From positions 744,001 through 808,000 of the forward strand of contig NZ_FOIX01000002.1 in assembly GCF_900109615.1 (NCBI RefSeq): DNA of 64,000 nt, in the 5' to 3' direction. Of the stretch, positions 1 to 8,917 are shown piece after piece. Positions within the stretch are counted from its first letter, which is position 1; each line of letters opens with the position of its first letter. The notes under the pieces were generated by a model that saw nothing but the letters and a program-made list of their open reading frames with translations, had not been told where the DNA came from and made no database searches. The position numbers were made by a program, and so were the translations under genes. Source of the stretch: Kaistella antarctica. Its GTDB lineage: Bacteria > Bacteroidota > Bacteroidia > Flavobacteriales > Weeksellaceae.

Positions 1-1
1 C

Positions 2-412
2 GCAGACTTCAAAGGATCAGTAATTGGTAATAATGGTGCAGTGATCATCAATACCGGAGTGAATATTGAAGGTAGAGTATTGAGTACAAGTGGTGGCATT
101 ACTACTTTTGGTATCAAAGCAGTAATGACTCCAGGATGTAATCCCTTAGCTACTCAATCTGCAAACGCTAAAAATCAAGGTGCTAAATTCTATCCAAATC
201 CTTTCTCTTCCGTACTAAACGTGAAGATGGATGATGTAGATGGTGGTTCAACCTTAACTATTTTCAATGCAGCCGGTGCGCAAGTAAAAGAGACTGTTTT
301 GTCTCAGAAAACTACTGCCGTACCAATGAGACTTCCAGCGGGAGTTTATTTTTACCAATTGAATGGTAAGAAAGGTGCAAAACAAAGTGGTAAATTAATT
401 TCTAAACCATAG
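2..412 (+). CDS. C-terminal part of a secreted DUF3494 (ice-binding-like) protein with T9SS sorting domain
   Basis: The reading frame is open from the left edge, so the gene starts outside the window. The visible 136 residues begin with GSVIGNNGAVIINTG and EGRVLSTSG, which resemble the last turns of the DUF3494 beta-solenoid found in bacterial ice-binding proteins. A linker with a Cys follows. The last ~75 residues have the layout of a type A T9SS sorting domain: FYPNPFSS, TLTIFNAAG, then LPAGVYFYQL and a Lys-rich end. This predicts export through Sec and the type IX system to the cell surface or medium. Ice binding is inferred from the fold only, and most of the domain is not visible. A hairpin terminator follows at about 430. 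Confidence 0.75.
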   Translation, partial: ADFKGSVIGNNGAVIINTGVNIEGRVLSTSGGITTFGIKAVMTPGCNPLATQSANAKNQGAKFYPNPFSSVLNVKMDDVDGGSTLTIFNAAGAQVKETVLSQKTTAVPMRLPAGVYFYQLNGKKGAKQSGKLISKP

Positions 413-427
413 GTTTTTAAATCATAT

Positions 428-464
428 TACGAAGCCCTACCGATTTGGTGGGGCTTTTTTTTGT
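428..464 (+). terminator. Rho-independent terminator after the DUF3494/T9SS gene
   Basis: AAGCCCTACC and GGTGGGGCTT form a stem around a short GATTT loop and run into eight T residues, directly after the stop codon of the upstream gene. Confidence 0.8.
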
Positions 465-526
465 GAAAACTTTTAATATAAAAGCTTAATGAAATTTTAT
501 ATATTTAAAAAAAATCTGACAGATTG

Positions 527-1000
527 TTATTGAAGCACTTTCAACCCAGCTTTTGCAATGCGAACATCTTCGCTGCCGTGCGCGCCGCCAACTCCAATGC
601 CGCCGACCACTTTTCCCTTAATAACAATCGGAATTCCGCCGTCCATCGCTAAAATATTTTCATCTAAATATCGAATATCTTCTGGAATAGAGCCGTCTTT
701 AATCCCTTTTGCGATTTCTGCGGTTTCACGTTTTTGGGAACAAGCGGTAAATGCTTTCTTATAACTGGCGCGGATGGTATGAACGCCCGCATGGTGATGA
801 CGAAGAACTGCCAAGGTCTGACCTGATTGATCAACAACCGTAATCGTTACAAAAAGTCCGTTTTTATTGGCTTCGGTAAATGCGGCTTGAATTATTTTGT
901 TGGCCATATCGCCAGTGAGTACCGGTTCCATTATTGTGTTTTTTTGGGCGTAAGTCATGAGTGATAAGTTGGTGATTAAGAGTAAGAGGAATTTTTTCAT
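527..1000 (-). CDS. Secreted GlcG/HbpS-family (DUF336) heme-binding-like protein
   Basis: 157 residues with a cleavable signal peptide ([19 protein letters not shown]). The rest is one GlcG/HbpS domain: an N-terminal helix ([17 protein letters not shown]), strands [17 protein letters not shown], the [10 protein letters not shown] helix, and the glycine-rich [19 protein letters not shown] signature before the final helix. Members of this family bind heme or act in redox sensing, but many are uncharacterised, so heme binding is only an inference. The gene stands alone. A truncated relative with 52 of 66 identical residues lies at about 14.8 kb, and a third, distant member is at 50.3 kb. Confidence 0.82.
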   Translation of the reverse strand: MKKFLLLLITNLSLMTYAQKNTIMEPVLTGDMANKIIQAAFTEANKNGLFVTITVVDQSGQTLAVLRHHHAGVHTIRASYKKAFTACSQKRETAEIAKGIKDGSIPEDIRYLDENILAMDGGIPIVIKGKVVGGIGVGGAHGSEDVRIAKAGLKVLQ

Positions 1001-1202
1001 TTATTATTTTTTTGTTCAATAGAAGCTGAGTTTTAACTTAAAGAAAATAGAAGCCCATTTTAGTAATGAGCTAAAAACTGAGCATCAATTTTAATGGCAT
1101 GCTTCTTTCTCTTTTTCAGACCAAACTTACGGCTTTTAAATTCCCTCAATAGAATTATTTTATAAAAGTCATCATCAAATCTTTAATTAAAAATCAAAAA
1201 TA

Positions 1203-1631
1203 ATGATAAGATCAATCGTGCCTTTAATGGTGATTTCAGCGTTAATAGTGAGCTGTAATAAAACTGATACCGTTAGTGAAACATCCGAAACTCAAAAAGA
1301 AGTGGTCCTGGATTCTCTAATTCCAGCCGATACACTTCGTGCAGATAATATAGTAGAAGAAGATATAGAAAATGCAGCTGAAGCTTACACCTACAATTAC
1401 AGAGCGGATGATGGTACCATGGCGGTAGCGACTTTTTTAAATACTGATCAAGCTCATACCGTTACCATTAAAATGGATAAAAAAACTTATGTTTTAGATC
1501 AAACCCAAGCTTGGGCAAAGGGAGCAGATTACGAGAAAGACGGTGTAAAAGCTCATAACCAGAGGGATGATTTAGACGTTACGATAGAAGGTAAAACCAT
1601 TAAGCTCAAACGTCAATACGACACGAAGTAA
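1203..1631 (+). CDS. Small lipoprotein, possibly MliC-like
   Basis: 142 residues. The N-terminus MIRSIVPLMVISALIVSC ends in a lipobox with Cys18, so it should be a lipoprotein. An acidic linker (about 19-60) precedes a ~75-residue domain beginning YNYRADDGTMAVATFLN. The order (aromatic strand, DDG, strand, VTIKMDKKTYVLDQ, GADYEKDG) recalls the MliC lysozyme-inhibitor fold, but the usual cysteines are absent and the resemblance is weak. No operon partner is visible: the next gene starts 82 bp on. Treat as an uncharacterised lipoprotein. Confidence 0.6.
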   Translation: MIRSIVPLMVISALIVSCNKTDTVSETSETQKEVVLDSLIPADTLRADNIVEEDIENAAEAYTYNYRADDGTMAVATFLNTDQAHTVTIKMDKKTYVLDQTQAWAKGADYEKDGVKAHNQRDDLDVTIEGKTIKLKRQYDTK

Positions 1632-1713
1632 TTCGTTAAGCTTTTTAGTAAATTAAAAAAACGTAATTTATAAGTGCTTAAATTAAAAATCTTACCAACT
1701 AAAATCAATCTTA

Positions 1714-2850
1714 ATGAACGATATTCTCACCTTACGAAGACACCTTCACCAACATCCAGAACTTTCAGGGTTCGAATTTGAAACATCAAAGACGATCGCT
1801 GCTTTTTTAAAACAATATGCTCCCGACGAACTGTTAGAAAACTTAGGAAACGGAACCGGAATTATCGCAATTTTTAATCCTGAACAGGAAGTGAAACAAA
1901 CGATTCTCTTTCGTTGTGAGCTCGATGCTTTACCGATTCAGGAAATCAATGACTTTGAACACCGATCAATCACCGATGAGGTTTCACACAAATGTGGACA
2001 TGATGGTCATATGGCGGTGATGTGCGCTTTATCCAAAAAATTATCAGTACAAAAAATGCAGCATACAAAAATACTTTTGCTTTTTCAGCCCGCCGAAGAG
2101 AATGGGGAAGGAGCTGTGGCGATTTATAATGACGAGCGTTTTAAAAAATTAAGTCCAGACCAAGTTTTTGCTTTGCATAATCTTCCTGGATATGATCATC
2201 ATGATATCGTAGTGAAGGATCACACTTTTACTTGCGCCGTCAATTCGATTATTATTAAACTTCACGGCAGAACTGCTCACGCTGGGGAACCGGAGAATGG
2301 TGATAATCCAGCTTTGGCAGTTGCGCAGATTATTACGGAATTTAACACGAAGATTCAGCCTAATCCAAAGAAAGAAAAGTTCAGCGTTTTGACGCCTATT
2401 TATTTAACAATGGGAACCGAGGACTATGGGATTTCTGCCGGTTATGGGGAAGTTCATTACACGTTCCGACGTGCAGCTAATTCTGAAATGAAAGAATTGG
2501 AGCAAGAATTAGAACAGATCGCAATCAGCGCCGCAGAAAAATATAAATTGAAACCAGAAATTTCTTGGACCCAAAGATTCAGCGCTAACGAAAATGATCC
2601 AAAAGCCGTGGATTTTGTTCGTCAGGCCGCGAAAGACTGCAATCTTAATTTAATAGAAAGAGACGTTCCTTTTCAATGGGGCGAAGATTTCGGAATTTTT
2701 ACCGAACATTTTAAAGGTGCCATGTTTGGTTTAGGAAGTGGAAAAGAAACGCCCAATCTGCACAATCCAGATTACGACTGGCCCGACGAAATCACCGAAA
2801 CCGGTGCCGAAATATTTTATAAAATAAGTCAACTGATCGATGCACAATAA
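1714..2850 (+). CDS. M20-family amidohydrolase (hippurate/N-acyl-amino-acid hydrolase type)
   Basis: 378 residues, no signal peptide, so cytoplasmic. The M20D signature is clear: LRRHLHQHPELSGFE at the N-terminus, CGHDGH (metal ligands) near residue 93, FQPAEENGEGA near 126, and LHGRTAHAGEPENGDNPA in the lid domain. The family hydrolyses N-acyl amino acids with a binuclear metal centre; the substrate cannot be read from the sequence. Its 3' end overlaps the alr start by 11 bp, so the two genes are probably cotranscribed and translationally coupled, which may hint at a role in amino-acid or peptidoglycan recycling (inference). Confidence 0.88.
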   Translation: MNDILTLRRHLHQHPELSGFEFETSKTIAAFLKQYAPDELLENLGNGTGIIAIFNPEQEVKQTILFRCELDALPIQEINDFEHRSITDEVSHKCGHDGHMAVMCALSKKLSVQKMQHTKILLLFQPAEENGEGAVAIYNDERFKKLSPDQVFALHNLPGYDHHDIVVKDHTFTCAVNSIIIKLHGRTAHAGEPENGDNPALAVAQIITEFNTKIQPNPKKEKFSVLTPIYLTMGTEDYGISAGYGEVHYTFRRAANSEMKELEQELEQIAISAAEKYKLKPEISWTQRFSANENDPKAVDFVRQAAKDCNLNLIERDVPFQWGEDFGIFTEHFKGAMFGLGSGKETPNLHNPDYDWPDEITETGAEIFYKISQLIDAQ

Positions 2851-3994
2851 TTCATACCTCGAGCTTGATCCCAAAGCCTACAAAATCAATATTGATTTCC
2901 TCCGGAAGCATTTTCACAAAGGCGTGCTTTTCTCTTCAGTAGTAAAAGGAAACGCTTACGGACATTCCATCGAAAAATTCGTAGAAATTGCTGTGGCTGA
3001 AAAGGTGACCCACTTTTCCGTCTTTGATAGCAACGAAGCGCGTCGTGTTCAAGCCGTTGTTGGTGAAAAAGCAACGGTCATGATTATGGGTTGGTTGAGT
3101 AATGAAGATGATCTCCCTTGGGTTATTGAAAATAATATCGAGTTTTTTGTTTTTGAAAAACATAGGTTAACTGCAGCTTTAGCTTCCGCGAAAAAACTAG
3201 GTAAAAAAGCCATTGTCCATATTGAAGTGGAAACCGGCATGAACCGAACAGGTTTTAATTCCAGTGAATTGAAATGGGTCCAGGATTTTCTCCTTAAGAA
3301 TGCTGAGTTCATTGAATTTAAAGGGCTTTGTACGCATTTCGCTGGCGCCGAAAGTATTGCTAATTATTTCCGCATTAAAAAACAAATCGATCGGTATGAC
3401 GAAATCTACAACCAGTTTTGTGATAAAGGTTTGAAACCCAAACAGAAACATGCTGCCTGTTCGGCCGCTGCCATGATGTATCCCGAAACACAGATGGATA
3501 TGGTTCGAATCGGAATTATGCAATACGGTTTTTGGTCGAGTCCGGAAGTTTTGGTTAATTTTTACAATACCAAAAGAAAGAACGAAAATCCGCTAAAACG
3601 CGTCATTAGTTGGAAAAGCGAAGTGATGAGTGTGAAAAAAGTAAAACGCGGCGAGTTCGTGGGTTACGGTACCAGCTTTATGGCAGATGCCAATATGAAA
3701 ATCGCCTGTGTTCCGGTTGGTTATGCGCACGGTTATGGTCGAAGCTTAAGCAATGTTGGGCGAGTGCTCATTAACGGTGAGCGTTGCGTAGTCATCGGCA
3801 GCATCAATATGAATATGATGGTAATCGACGTTACGCTGCTTGATAACATTAAAAGGAATGATGAGGTAGTTCTCATCGGTGATCAGGCAGATAAACAATT
3901 ATCGGTTTCGTCGTTTAGCGATTATAGTAATTTGTTGAATTATGAATTATTGACTCGTCTTTCCGCAGATATTCCACGGATTATAAAAAATTAG
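2840..3994 (+). CDS. alr: Alanine racemase
   Basis: 384 residues, the normal length. The PLP-binding lysine lies in VVKGNAYGHS near residue 37. Further family motifs are ETGMNRTGF, CTHFAGAE, and near the C-terminus the tyrosine-bearing GEFVGYGTSF, PVGYAHGYGR and NMNMMVIDVT. It interconverts L- and D-alanine for peptidoglycan synthesis in the cytoplasm. The start ATG lies inside the preceding amidohydrolase gene, giving an 11-bp overlap. Alr is usually next to murF in related genomes, so this pairing with an M20 enzyme is a detail worth noting. Confidence in function is high. Confidence 0.93.
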   Translation: MHNNSYLELDPKAYKINIDFLRKHFHKGVLFSSVVKGNAYGHSIEKFVEIAVAEKVTHFSVFDSNEARRVQAVVGEKATVMIMGWLSNEDDLPWVIENNIEFFVFEKHRLTAALASAKKLGKKAIVHIEVETGMNRTGFNSSELKWVQDFLLKNAEFIEFKGLCTHFAGAESIANYFRIKKQIDRYDEIYNQFCDKGLKPKQKHAACSAAAMMYPETQMDMVRIGIMQYGFWSSPEVLVNFYNTKRKNENPLKRVISWKSEVMSVKKVKRGEFVGYGTSFMADANMKIACVPVGYAHGYGRSLSNVGRVLINGERCVVIGSINMNMMVIDVTLLDNIKRNDEVVLIGDQADKQLSVSSFSDYSNLLNYELLTRLSADIPRIIKN

Positions 3995-4067
3995 GGAATA
4001 CATTTTAAATCCCTTCATTTTTTAGAAGATGAAATTATCGTTCGTAGAAAAATTCTCTTAGACTGAA

Positions 4068-4976
4068 CTACTCATATAAATTATAACCAATTCTTTTCGT
4101 TACAAAATCAAAGATTCCGTCTCGATCAAAGTCATTAGGTAAAAGTTCCTTGATGATTGTTGAGGTTTCACTATTGGGATTTTCTCTAATAATTCTTTTA
4201 AATTCTTCTAAATTTTCGGGATTCAGTTTTCCCTGTTCGTGGGTTTGGGTATTGTCGTAGCCTAAAAGATACGCGTATTGATATTCTTTTAATTGCTGCT
4301 TTATTTCTTTAATTAATTTTGAATTTGGGAAGTCAATTAAAAATTTCTCACGTGATTCTACTCTTTTTGCGACATCGCGCCAGGAAATTCTAATTGCTGC
4401 ATCAGACTGAAAGAGCACTTGATCTTCAGCGGTAATCATTTCTAAATAGGTTTGATAGTCCGGACTAAATTTACCGGCAAATAATTTGAAGTAGTACGTC
4501 GGAAGCATCCGAAGTTCGGTATAACCTTCACCAATTTCCCAAAATTCAATTCCTGCAGCTCGATAATCTTTCACCAGTTTCTCTACTTCTTTTGGGAATT
4601 TCATGGTGTAGACTTGTGTCTGAGGATCGTAATCGGAATACCCGTAATATTTTTCCAGCAGTGTTTCTTTTCTGATTTGTAGAAGAGTCAGTGCGGAGTC
4701 ATTTTCCTTTATTAGATTTTTATATAATTCGTCGGCTTTCTCTGGTGCAACGGACTTTAACAATAAAGAAAGTACCTGCTGTCGCTTTTTAATATGAGTG
4801 ATGATTTCATTTTCAGGCGCTGAAGAAGGCAGATATATTGGCGGATCCTTGGGAAGGTTTTGAGTCGCGACTTCAATCGTTTGATCAACCGTTTTAATTT
4901 TCTGTTCTTCTTTTTTGCAAGAATAAATTATCAGCGAAAAGAGCAGTAGGTAAAGTATTTTTTTTGTCATCAACAT
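4068..4976 (-). CDS. Uncharacterised lipoprotein, 302 aa
   Basis: The N-terminus (MLMTKKILYLLLFSLIIYSC) ends in a lipobox, so the protein should be lipidated at Cys20. The second Met (residue 3) is an equally good start. The mature part is mostly helical, charged and soluble (YPSSAPENEI, KADELYKNLIKEND, SKLIKEIKQQLKEYQYAYL) and ends in DFDRDGIFDFVTKRIGYN, which has an EF-hand-like or calcium-loop look (DFDRDGIFDF). I do not recognise the family. It starts right after a 34-codon gene remnant whose stop codon touches this start (TAATATG), suggesting it was once the second gene of an operon. Confidence 0.65.
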   Translation of the reverse strand: MLMTKKILYLLLFSLIIYSCKKEEQKIKTVDQTIEVATQNLPKDPPIYLPSSAPENEIITHIKKRQQVLSLLLKSVAPEKADELYKNLIKENDSALTLLQIRKETLLEKYYGYSDYDPQTQVYTMKFPKEVEKLVKDYRAAGIEFWEIGEGYTELRMLPTYYFKLFAGKFSPDYQTYLEMITAEDQVLFQSDAAIRISWRDVAKRVESREKFLIDFPNSKLIKEIKQQLKEYQYAYLLGYDNTQTHEQGKLNPENLEEFKRIIRENPNSETSTIIKELLPNDFDRDGIFDFVTKRIGYNLYE

Positions 4977-4977
4977 A

Positions 4978-5082
4978 TTAATAGAATTTGGTCTGCTTGT
5001 CTGCGACTTTCACATCGACGACTTTATCATATAAGAATATCTTTCCGGATTTAGCATCTACACAGAAGATTTTACTGATCTT
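4978..5082 (-). pseudogene. Possible remnant of a gene upstream of the 302-aa lipoprotein
   Basis: A 34-codon open frame without a start codon reads as a plausible protein end (KIFCVDAKSGKIFLYDKVVD, then VKVADKQTKFY) and stops in the arrangement TAAtATG at the start of the lipoprotein gene. An in-frame TAA closes it upstream and no continuation is visible in other frames. It may be the tail of a lost partner gene; it is too short to name. Confidence 0.3.
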
Positions 5083-5481
5083 TTAAACAAAGAAGAATAC
5101 ATTTGAAATAGAAAGTTAAATATAGAGAAAAATTTTATTTCTCAAACTTAAATTTCTTTGATAACCCGCTCTGCAATAGGGATGGAAACGGCATCCTTTT
5201 CTTTTAAAGTACCAATTGGAAAATTCAGAAAGCACCGTCGGCAAAGAAAAGATATAGTGGACAGCCCGGCTGCTATTTTTTGCTTTGGAAAAATAGGAGA
5301 TTGCCCAACTCGGTGTTGCAAATGTTAGAAATTTTATAGGCTAACCAAATGTGATCTTCACTATATAATCTGAAGTGATTTTACGAAATTAGCATTTTAT
5401 TGCAATTATCTTCTACAATTATGTGAATCGATTAACAAACAAATCTTATATTCGTTTCTCAGCCTTTTAAACATTTAGTCC
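5083..5481. repeat. Non-coding stretch holding a hairpin-type intergenic repeat (copy A, about 5171-5272)
   Basis: No convincing gene. The core has ATCCTTTTCTTT near 5193 and AAAGAAAAGATATAGTGGA ending at 5261. The A/T-rich arms are complementary across a ~36-nt loop, and GC-richer tails (AGCCCGG; GGGATGGAAACGGC) lie outside them. The same inner and outer motifs occur inverted at 7573-7632, on the other side of the DUF2207 gene, so this looks like an interspersed element rather than chance. The promoter of the DUF2207 gene should lie in the last 100 bases (TATATTCG near 5447, one mismatch to TAnnTTTG). Confidence 0.5.
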
Positions 5482-7497
5482 ATGAAAAAACTCTTTACTT
5501 TTCTTTCCTTTTTCATTCTTTTTACTTTTTCTGCCCAAGAAGTCACCATTGTGGAGCCAGCTTCTGATTATGAAGTTGAAGAAGGTTATCCAGAAGTCGC
5601 AAAACAGGAAAGCGAGAGAATACTTTTCTTTAACTCCGATATTACAATTGCTGAAAACGCCGATGTCACCGTCAAAGAAACGGTTAAGGTTTATGCGAAT
5701 GGTCAAGCGATAAAAAGAGGTCTTTTTCGTGCGCTTCCAATGGTGAGAAATACGAAGAGCGGCCAAGAAAAGATTGAGTACAAGATTATTTCTATTACAA
5801 AAGATGGCCGTCGCGAAGATTACCACACGGAGACGATGAATGGCGTTTTTAATATTTATATCGGCAATAAAGATATTATACTGCAACCAGGAAATTATAC
5901 GTATGAAATCGTTTACACCACGCAAGATCAAATAGACCATTTTAATGGGTATGATGAATTTTACTGGAACGTAAATGGTACAGACTGGGAATTTCCAATT
6001 GAAAACATTCAGGCAACGCTCACCTTGCCACCGGGTGCCGACATGCTACAAAACTCCTGTTATACGGGCGTTGATGGAAGTCAGGACCAAAATTGCACCG
6101 CAGAAAATCTTAGTCCGACCAAGATTATCTTTAAAGCGCAAAATTTAAAATCAGAGGAAAACTTAACGATTGCAGTTGGTTTCAAAGCTGGCGTCTTAAA
6201 AGAGCCGTCTCCTTTGATGAAATGGATGAAGAGAAATTGGCCCTCTTTATTTTTGATTCTGGCAGCTTTCTATTTGCTCTACTTTTATTATGATCAATGG
6301 AAAAAATATGGGAAAGATCCAGAAAAGCCAGTGGTTATTCCGCAGTTCAATGCTCCGGGAAATTTATCGCCAGGTTCTTTAGGATACATTGATAAAGGGA
6401 AATTTGATTTGACTCAAGTCACGGCTAATTTGGTCGATCTCTCCATCAAAGGTTTTGTCGATATCGATGAGGTCAAAGATGGACAGCAGGAGTTCAGCTT
6501 TTCAAAAGTTTTTAATTTAACTAAGACAGGCAAAGAGGATAATAACCTTCAGGAAGACCAAAAGTTGTTGCTCAAAAATATTTTCGGAAGAGGAAAGAAA
6601 GCTATCATCAGCGGTACTTACAGCTCGCAAATAAGAAATGCAGTGAACAATTTTGAGAGGTTTATATTTAAAACAAACAAAGTTTATTTGGAGAATGCTG
6701 ATAATCAGAAATTAGTCTACAAAGCTTTAAAAATTATTTTGATCATTTTTTTTACGGCACTTTTATTAAGCTCTTTAGTGACTTTTAATTTTAAATCTTT
6801 ATTCATGGCCATTTTCTTAATGGGATTTGATGCCATTTTTATCATCGTGCTCGTCTCCACTTGGCAGGAAAAAAATAAGCTCATATTTTTCGTTATTCTC
6901 TTAGTTGCTTTGCCGGTCATGATTCCGCTATTTGCCTTCGCATTTTCTAGCGGGGCAAGCGTTACTTCTTACGAGTCCAACTGTTTCAAGTTTTTAATAT
7001 TCGGCACGATTTCCCTGCTCATATTTCGCTATCTCATCAAACAGCCGAGTGAAGAGAAAGTCAAAATGGAAGCAGAGATTGCTGGCCTAAAAATGTATCT
7101 CGGTACCGCCGAAGAAAATCAACTAAAATTTCATAATCCGCCCGAAATGACCACGGCTTTATATGAAAAGTTTCTCCCGTATGCGATTGTTTTTGGCGTC
7201 GAAGGTATTTGGGGTAAACGATTTAGAGATCAATTAAAGGAAACGGTGGAGGAGCCTGCACTTGCAGCCTTACAAAGTGACCTCGGTTACAGTTTTGCAA
7301 GTTCTCTCGGAAGCGCTCTTGCAGCAAGCACAGAACCGCCCCGCAGCTTTTCATCCTCTTCATCTTCCTCAAGCTCATCATCCTCTTCACGCTCGTCCAG
7401 ATCCTCATCTTACTCAGGCGGGTCCAGTTCCAGCGGGTCTTCAGGGGGTGGTTCCTCTGGCGGTGGTGGAGGCGGCGGCGGCGGTGGCGGCTGGTAA
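5482..7497 (+). CDS. DUF2207 membrane protein with Ser-rich and Gly-rich tail
   Basis: 671 residues. After a signal peptide (MKKLFTFLSFFILFTFSAQ) comes an extracytoplasmic domain of ~220 residues matching the DUF2207 N-terminal part (FNSDITIAENADVTVKETVK, GLFRALP, YTYEIVYTT, FYWNVNGTDW). A membrane segment follows (WPSLFLILAAFYLLYFY), then a cytoplasmic domain (NLSPGSLGYIDKG, LTQVTANLVDLSIKGFV), two or three more membrane segments (about 415-515), and the sequence HNPPEMTTALYEKFLPYAIVFGVE typical of the family. The tail is a run of about 20 serines and then glycines ending in GGW, also common in DUF2207 proteins. The biochemical role is unknown. It is a lone gene between two copies of an intergenic repeat. 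Confidence 0.85.
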   Translation: MKKLFTFLSFFILFTFSAQEVTIVEPASDYEVEEGYPEVAKQESERILFFNSDITIAENADVTVKETVKVYANGQAIKRGLFRALPMVRNTKSGQEKIEYKIISITKDGRREDYHTETMNGVFNIYIGNKDIILQPGNYTYEIVYTTQDQIDHFNGYDEFYWNVNGTDWEFPIENIQATLTLPPGADMLQNSCYTGVDGSQDQNCTAENLSPTKIIFKAQNLKSEENLTIAVGFKAGVLKEPSPLMKWMKRNWPSLFLILAAFYLLYFYYDQWKKYGKDPEKPVVIPQFNAPGNLSPGSLGYIDKGKFDLTQVTANLVDLSIKGFVDIDEVKDGQQEFSFSKVFNLTKTGKEDNNLQEDQKLLLKNIFGRGKKAIISGTYSSQIRNAVNNFERFIFKTNKVYLENADNQKLVYKALKIILIIFFTALLLSSLVTFNFKSLFMAIFLMGFDAIFIIVLVSTWQEKNKLIFFVILLVALPVMIPLFAFAFSSGASVTSYESNCFKFLIFGTISLLIFRYLIKQPSEEKVKMEAEIAGLKMYLGTAEENQLKFHNPPEMTTALYEKFLPYAIVFGVEGIWGKRFRDQLKETVEEPALAALQSDLGYSFASSLGSALAASTEPPRSFSSSSSSSSSSSSSRSSRSSSYSGGSSSSGSSGGGSSGGGGGGGGGGGW

Positions 7498-8005
7498 TTC
7501 GTAGCGCTACAAGAAATGTGTTAGATTTTTTAAGGAGCATCACGAGCGGATATTCGTTTAAAAATCAGACCCGTGTTCCGCTATATCTTTTTCTTTTTGC
7601 AAAAGAAAAAGGATAACGCTGCACCCGGGGCTACGATAAAGAGCTGTTTATCTTTTCACCGAAATACCTGTTTATTTTCAAAAACGAAGATGTAAAGGCT
7701 TTTAGTTTTATCTGCTACAGACATTTCTTTTTTATAATTCGCTACTATTTTATAGATTGGCTAGTAATCAAACCTATTCAAAACCTTCTGTTAACGAATG
7801 GCTCTTCCGATTAGGTGTTGATCATTTTCACAGTATTCTTCTGACAGGAATTTTTTTAGCAACCATTTTAATGTACTCGTCATCAGACCTTTTCGATTTC
7901 TTTAATTTGTTAATCCTGATTCTAGGAGCGCAAGTTTACACCAATCCTACTTCCTACAACACTCCTAATTATAGCGCAGTTATCGTAAAATCTTTGCGAC
8001 AAAAG
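7498..8005. repeat. Long intergenic stretch with hairpin repeat copy B (about 7573-7632)
   Basis: CCGCTATATCTTTTTC and GAAAAAGGATAACGC face each other across a TTTTTGCAAAA turn, giving a strong T/A-rich hairpin flanked by GC-rich tails (GACCCGTGTTCCG; TGCACCCGGGGC). Read on the other strand it shares ATCCTTTTyC...GAAAArATATAGyGGA with copy A at 5171-5272. The rest of the stretch has one weak open frame at 7757-8056, which I do not accept: it starts with TTG, has no recognisable domain, and runs through the terminator at 8006-8033. Confidence 0.5.
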
Positions 8006-8033
8006 AAAAAGCACTTGATAATAAAGTGCTTTT
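8006..8033 (-). terminator. Terminator (works for the leftward pterin dehydratase gene, possibly bidirectional)
   Basis: AAAAGCACTT and AAGTGCTTTT pair around a GATAATA loop, with A and T runs on both outer sides. It lies just beyond the stop codon of the leftward gene at 8069. Confidence 0.75.
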
Positions 8034-8068
8034 ATGTAATCAGGAATCGTGGGTAAATAACGTTTGAT

Positions 8069-8302
8069 TTATTTAACCAGTTGATCAATTGCCTTGGCAA
8101 GCTTGTGATCTTTTTCAGTAATTGCATCACCTTTGTCGTGCGTACACAAGTTGATGGTGACTTTGTTATATTCATTTGACCAATCAGGATGATGTTCCTG
8201 ACATTCGGCTAGAAAAGCCACTCGGGTCATAAAGGCAAAGGCTTCAGAAAAATCTTTGAACTTAAAAGTCTGTTGAAGTTTTCCATCTATTTCTTTCCAC
8301 AT
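8069..8302 (-). CDS. 4a-hydroxytetrahydrobiopterin dehydratase (pterin-4a-carbinolamine dehydratase)
   Basis: 77 residues when started at MWKEIDGKL; an upstream ATG would add a 22-residue leader ([17 protein letters not shown]...) that the family lacks. The PCD fold markers are present: [21 protein letters not shown], then the active-site run [13 protein letters not shown], and [22 protein letters not shown]. The enzyme dehydrates 4a-hydroxytetrahydrobiopterin and recycles the cofactor of aromatic amino-acid hydroxylases. No hydroxylase gene is visible nearby. A small DUF2024 gene lies upstream on the same strand, 83 bp from this start, so cotranscription is likely. Confidence 0.9.
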   Translation of the reverse strand: MWKEIDGKLQQTFKFKDFSEAFAFMTRVAFLAECQEHHPDWSNEYNKVTINLCTHDKGDAITEKDHKLAKAIDQLVK

Positions 8303-8385
8303 GATATTGTAATTTTTAATTAATAATTCTACCAAGAAATCGAATAATGATTTTAATATCAGTCGCAATTTTCCATTTCAATAAT

Positions 8386-8622
8386 CTAATAGCCGTTGTC
8401 CTTTATTTCGTCTTCAAACACTTGCTGCAGCGTTTCGATATGACAGAAACTGCATTCTTTAGAAGTTAAAAGTTGTTCTGGCTGCCCTTTGGATTTCAAA
8501 TATTCTTTTCCATATTCCTGAATAATGACTTCATCCTTGATCGCGTGCGGAGCTACGATATCGAAGTGCATTACGCTGCCATCTTTTTTTGTTACATAGG
8601 TGTCCCAAACTGCTACTTCCAT
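8386..8622 (-). CDS. DUF2024 family protein
   Basis: 78 residues, cytoplasmic. The opening MEVAVWDTYVTKKDGSVMHF and the later EYLKSKGQ and ECSFCHIE are hallmarks of DUF2024, a small single-domain family with known structure but no assigned function. Two cysteines spaced CxFCH could bind metal, although this is not established. It precedes the pterin dehydratase gene on the same strand. The start is the only suitable ATG. Confidence 0.82.
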   Translation of the reverse strand: MEVAVWDTYVTKKDGSVMHFDIVAPHAIKDEVIIQEYGKEYLKSKGQPEQLLTSKECSFCHIETLQQVFEDEIKDNGY

Positions 8623-8917
8623 TCTATTTGTTTTTTTTATCTAAATTATTATTCGGACCTACTCAAATTTAGTGATTATTTAATAACGTTCTAATTCTAA
8701 ACTTTGTTTTTTATTGAAAAGTAATTTGGAATAGCTGCTAGAAGTTACGTCCAGACTATTGGAACGCTGATAATTTTAAGACGAAAATATTTAAGTAAAA
8801 TATTTAAAATGATCCAGTAATTAATGGTTGCAAACTGATGCAGATATAATATTGAAATAAACTTCCAATTAATCAACAAAATAAGGGAAATTAATTCTCG
8901 GCAGTTCTATCGACTTT

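Noticed and set aside
7757-8056. Open frame of 99 codons in the intergenic region
   Set aside because: TTG start, no domain or homology I can recognise, and its end runs through a clear terminator hairpin at 8006-8033.
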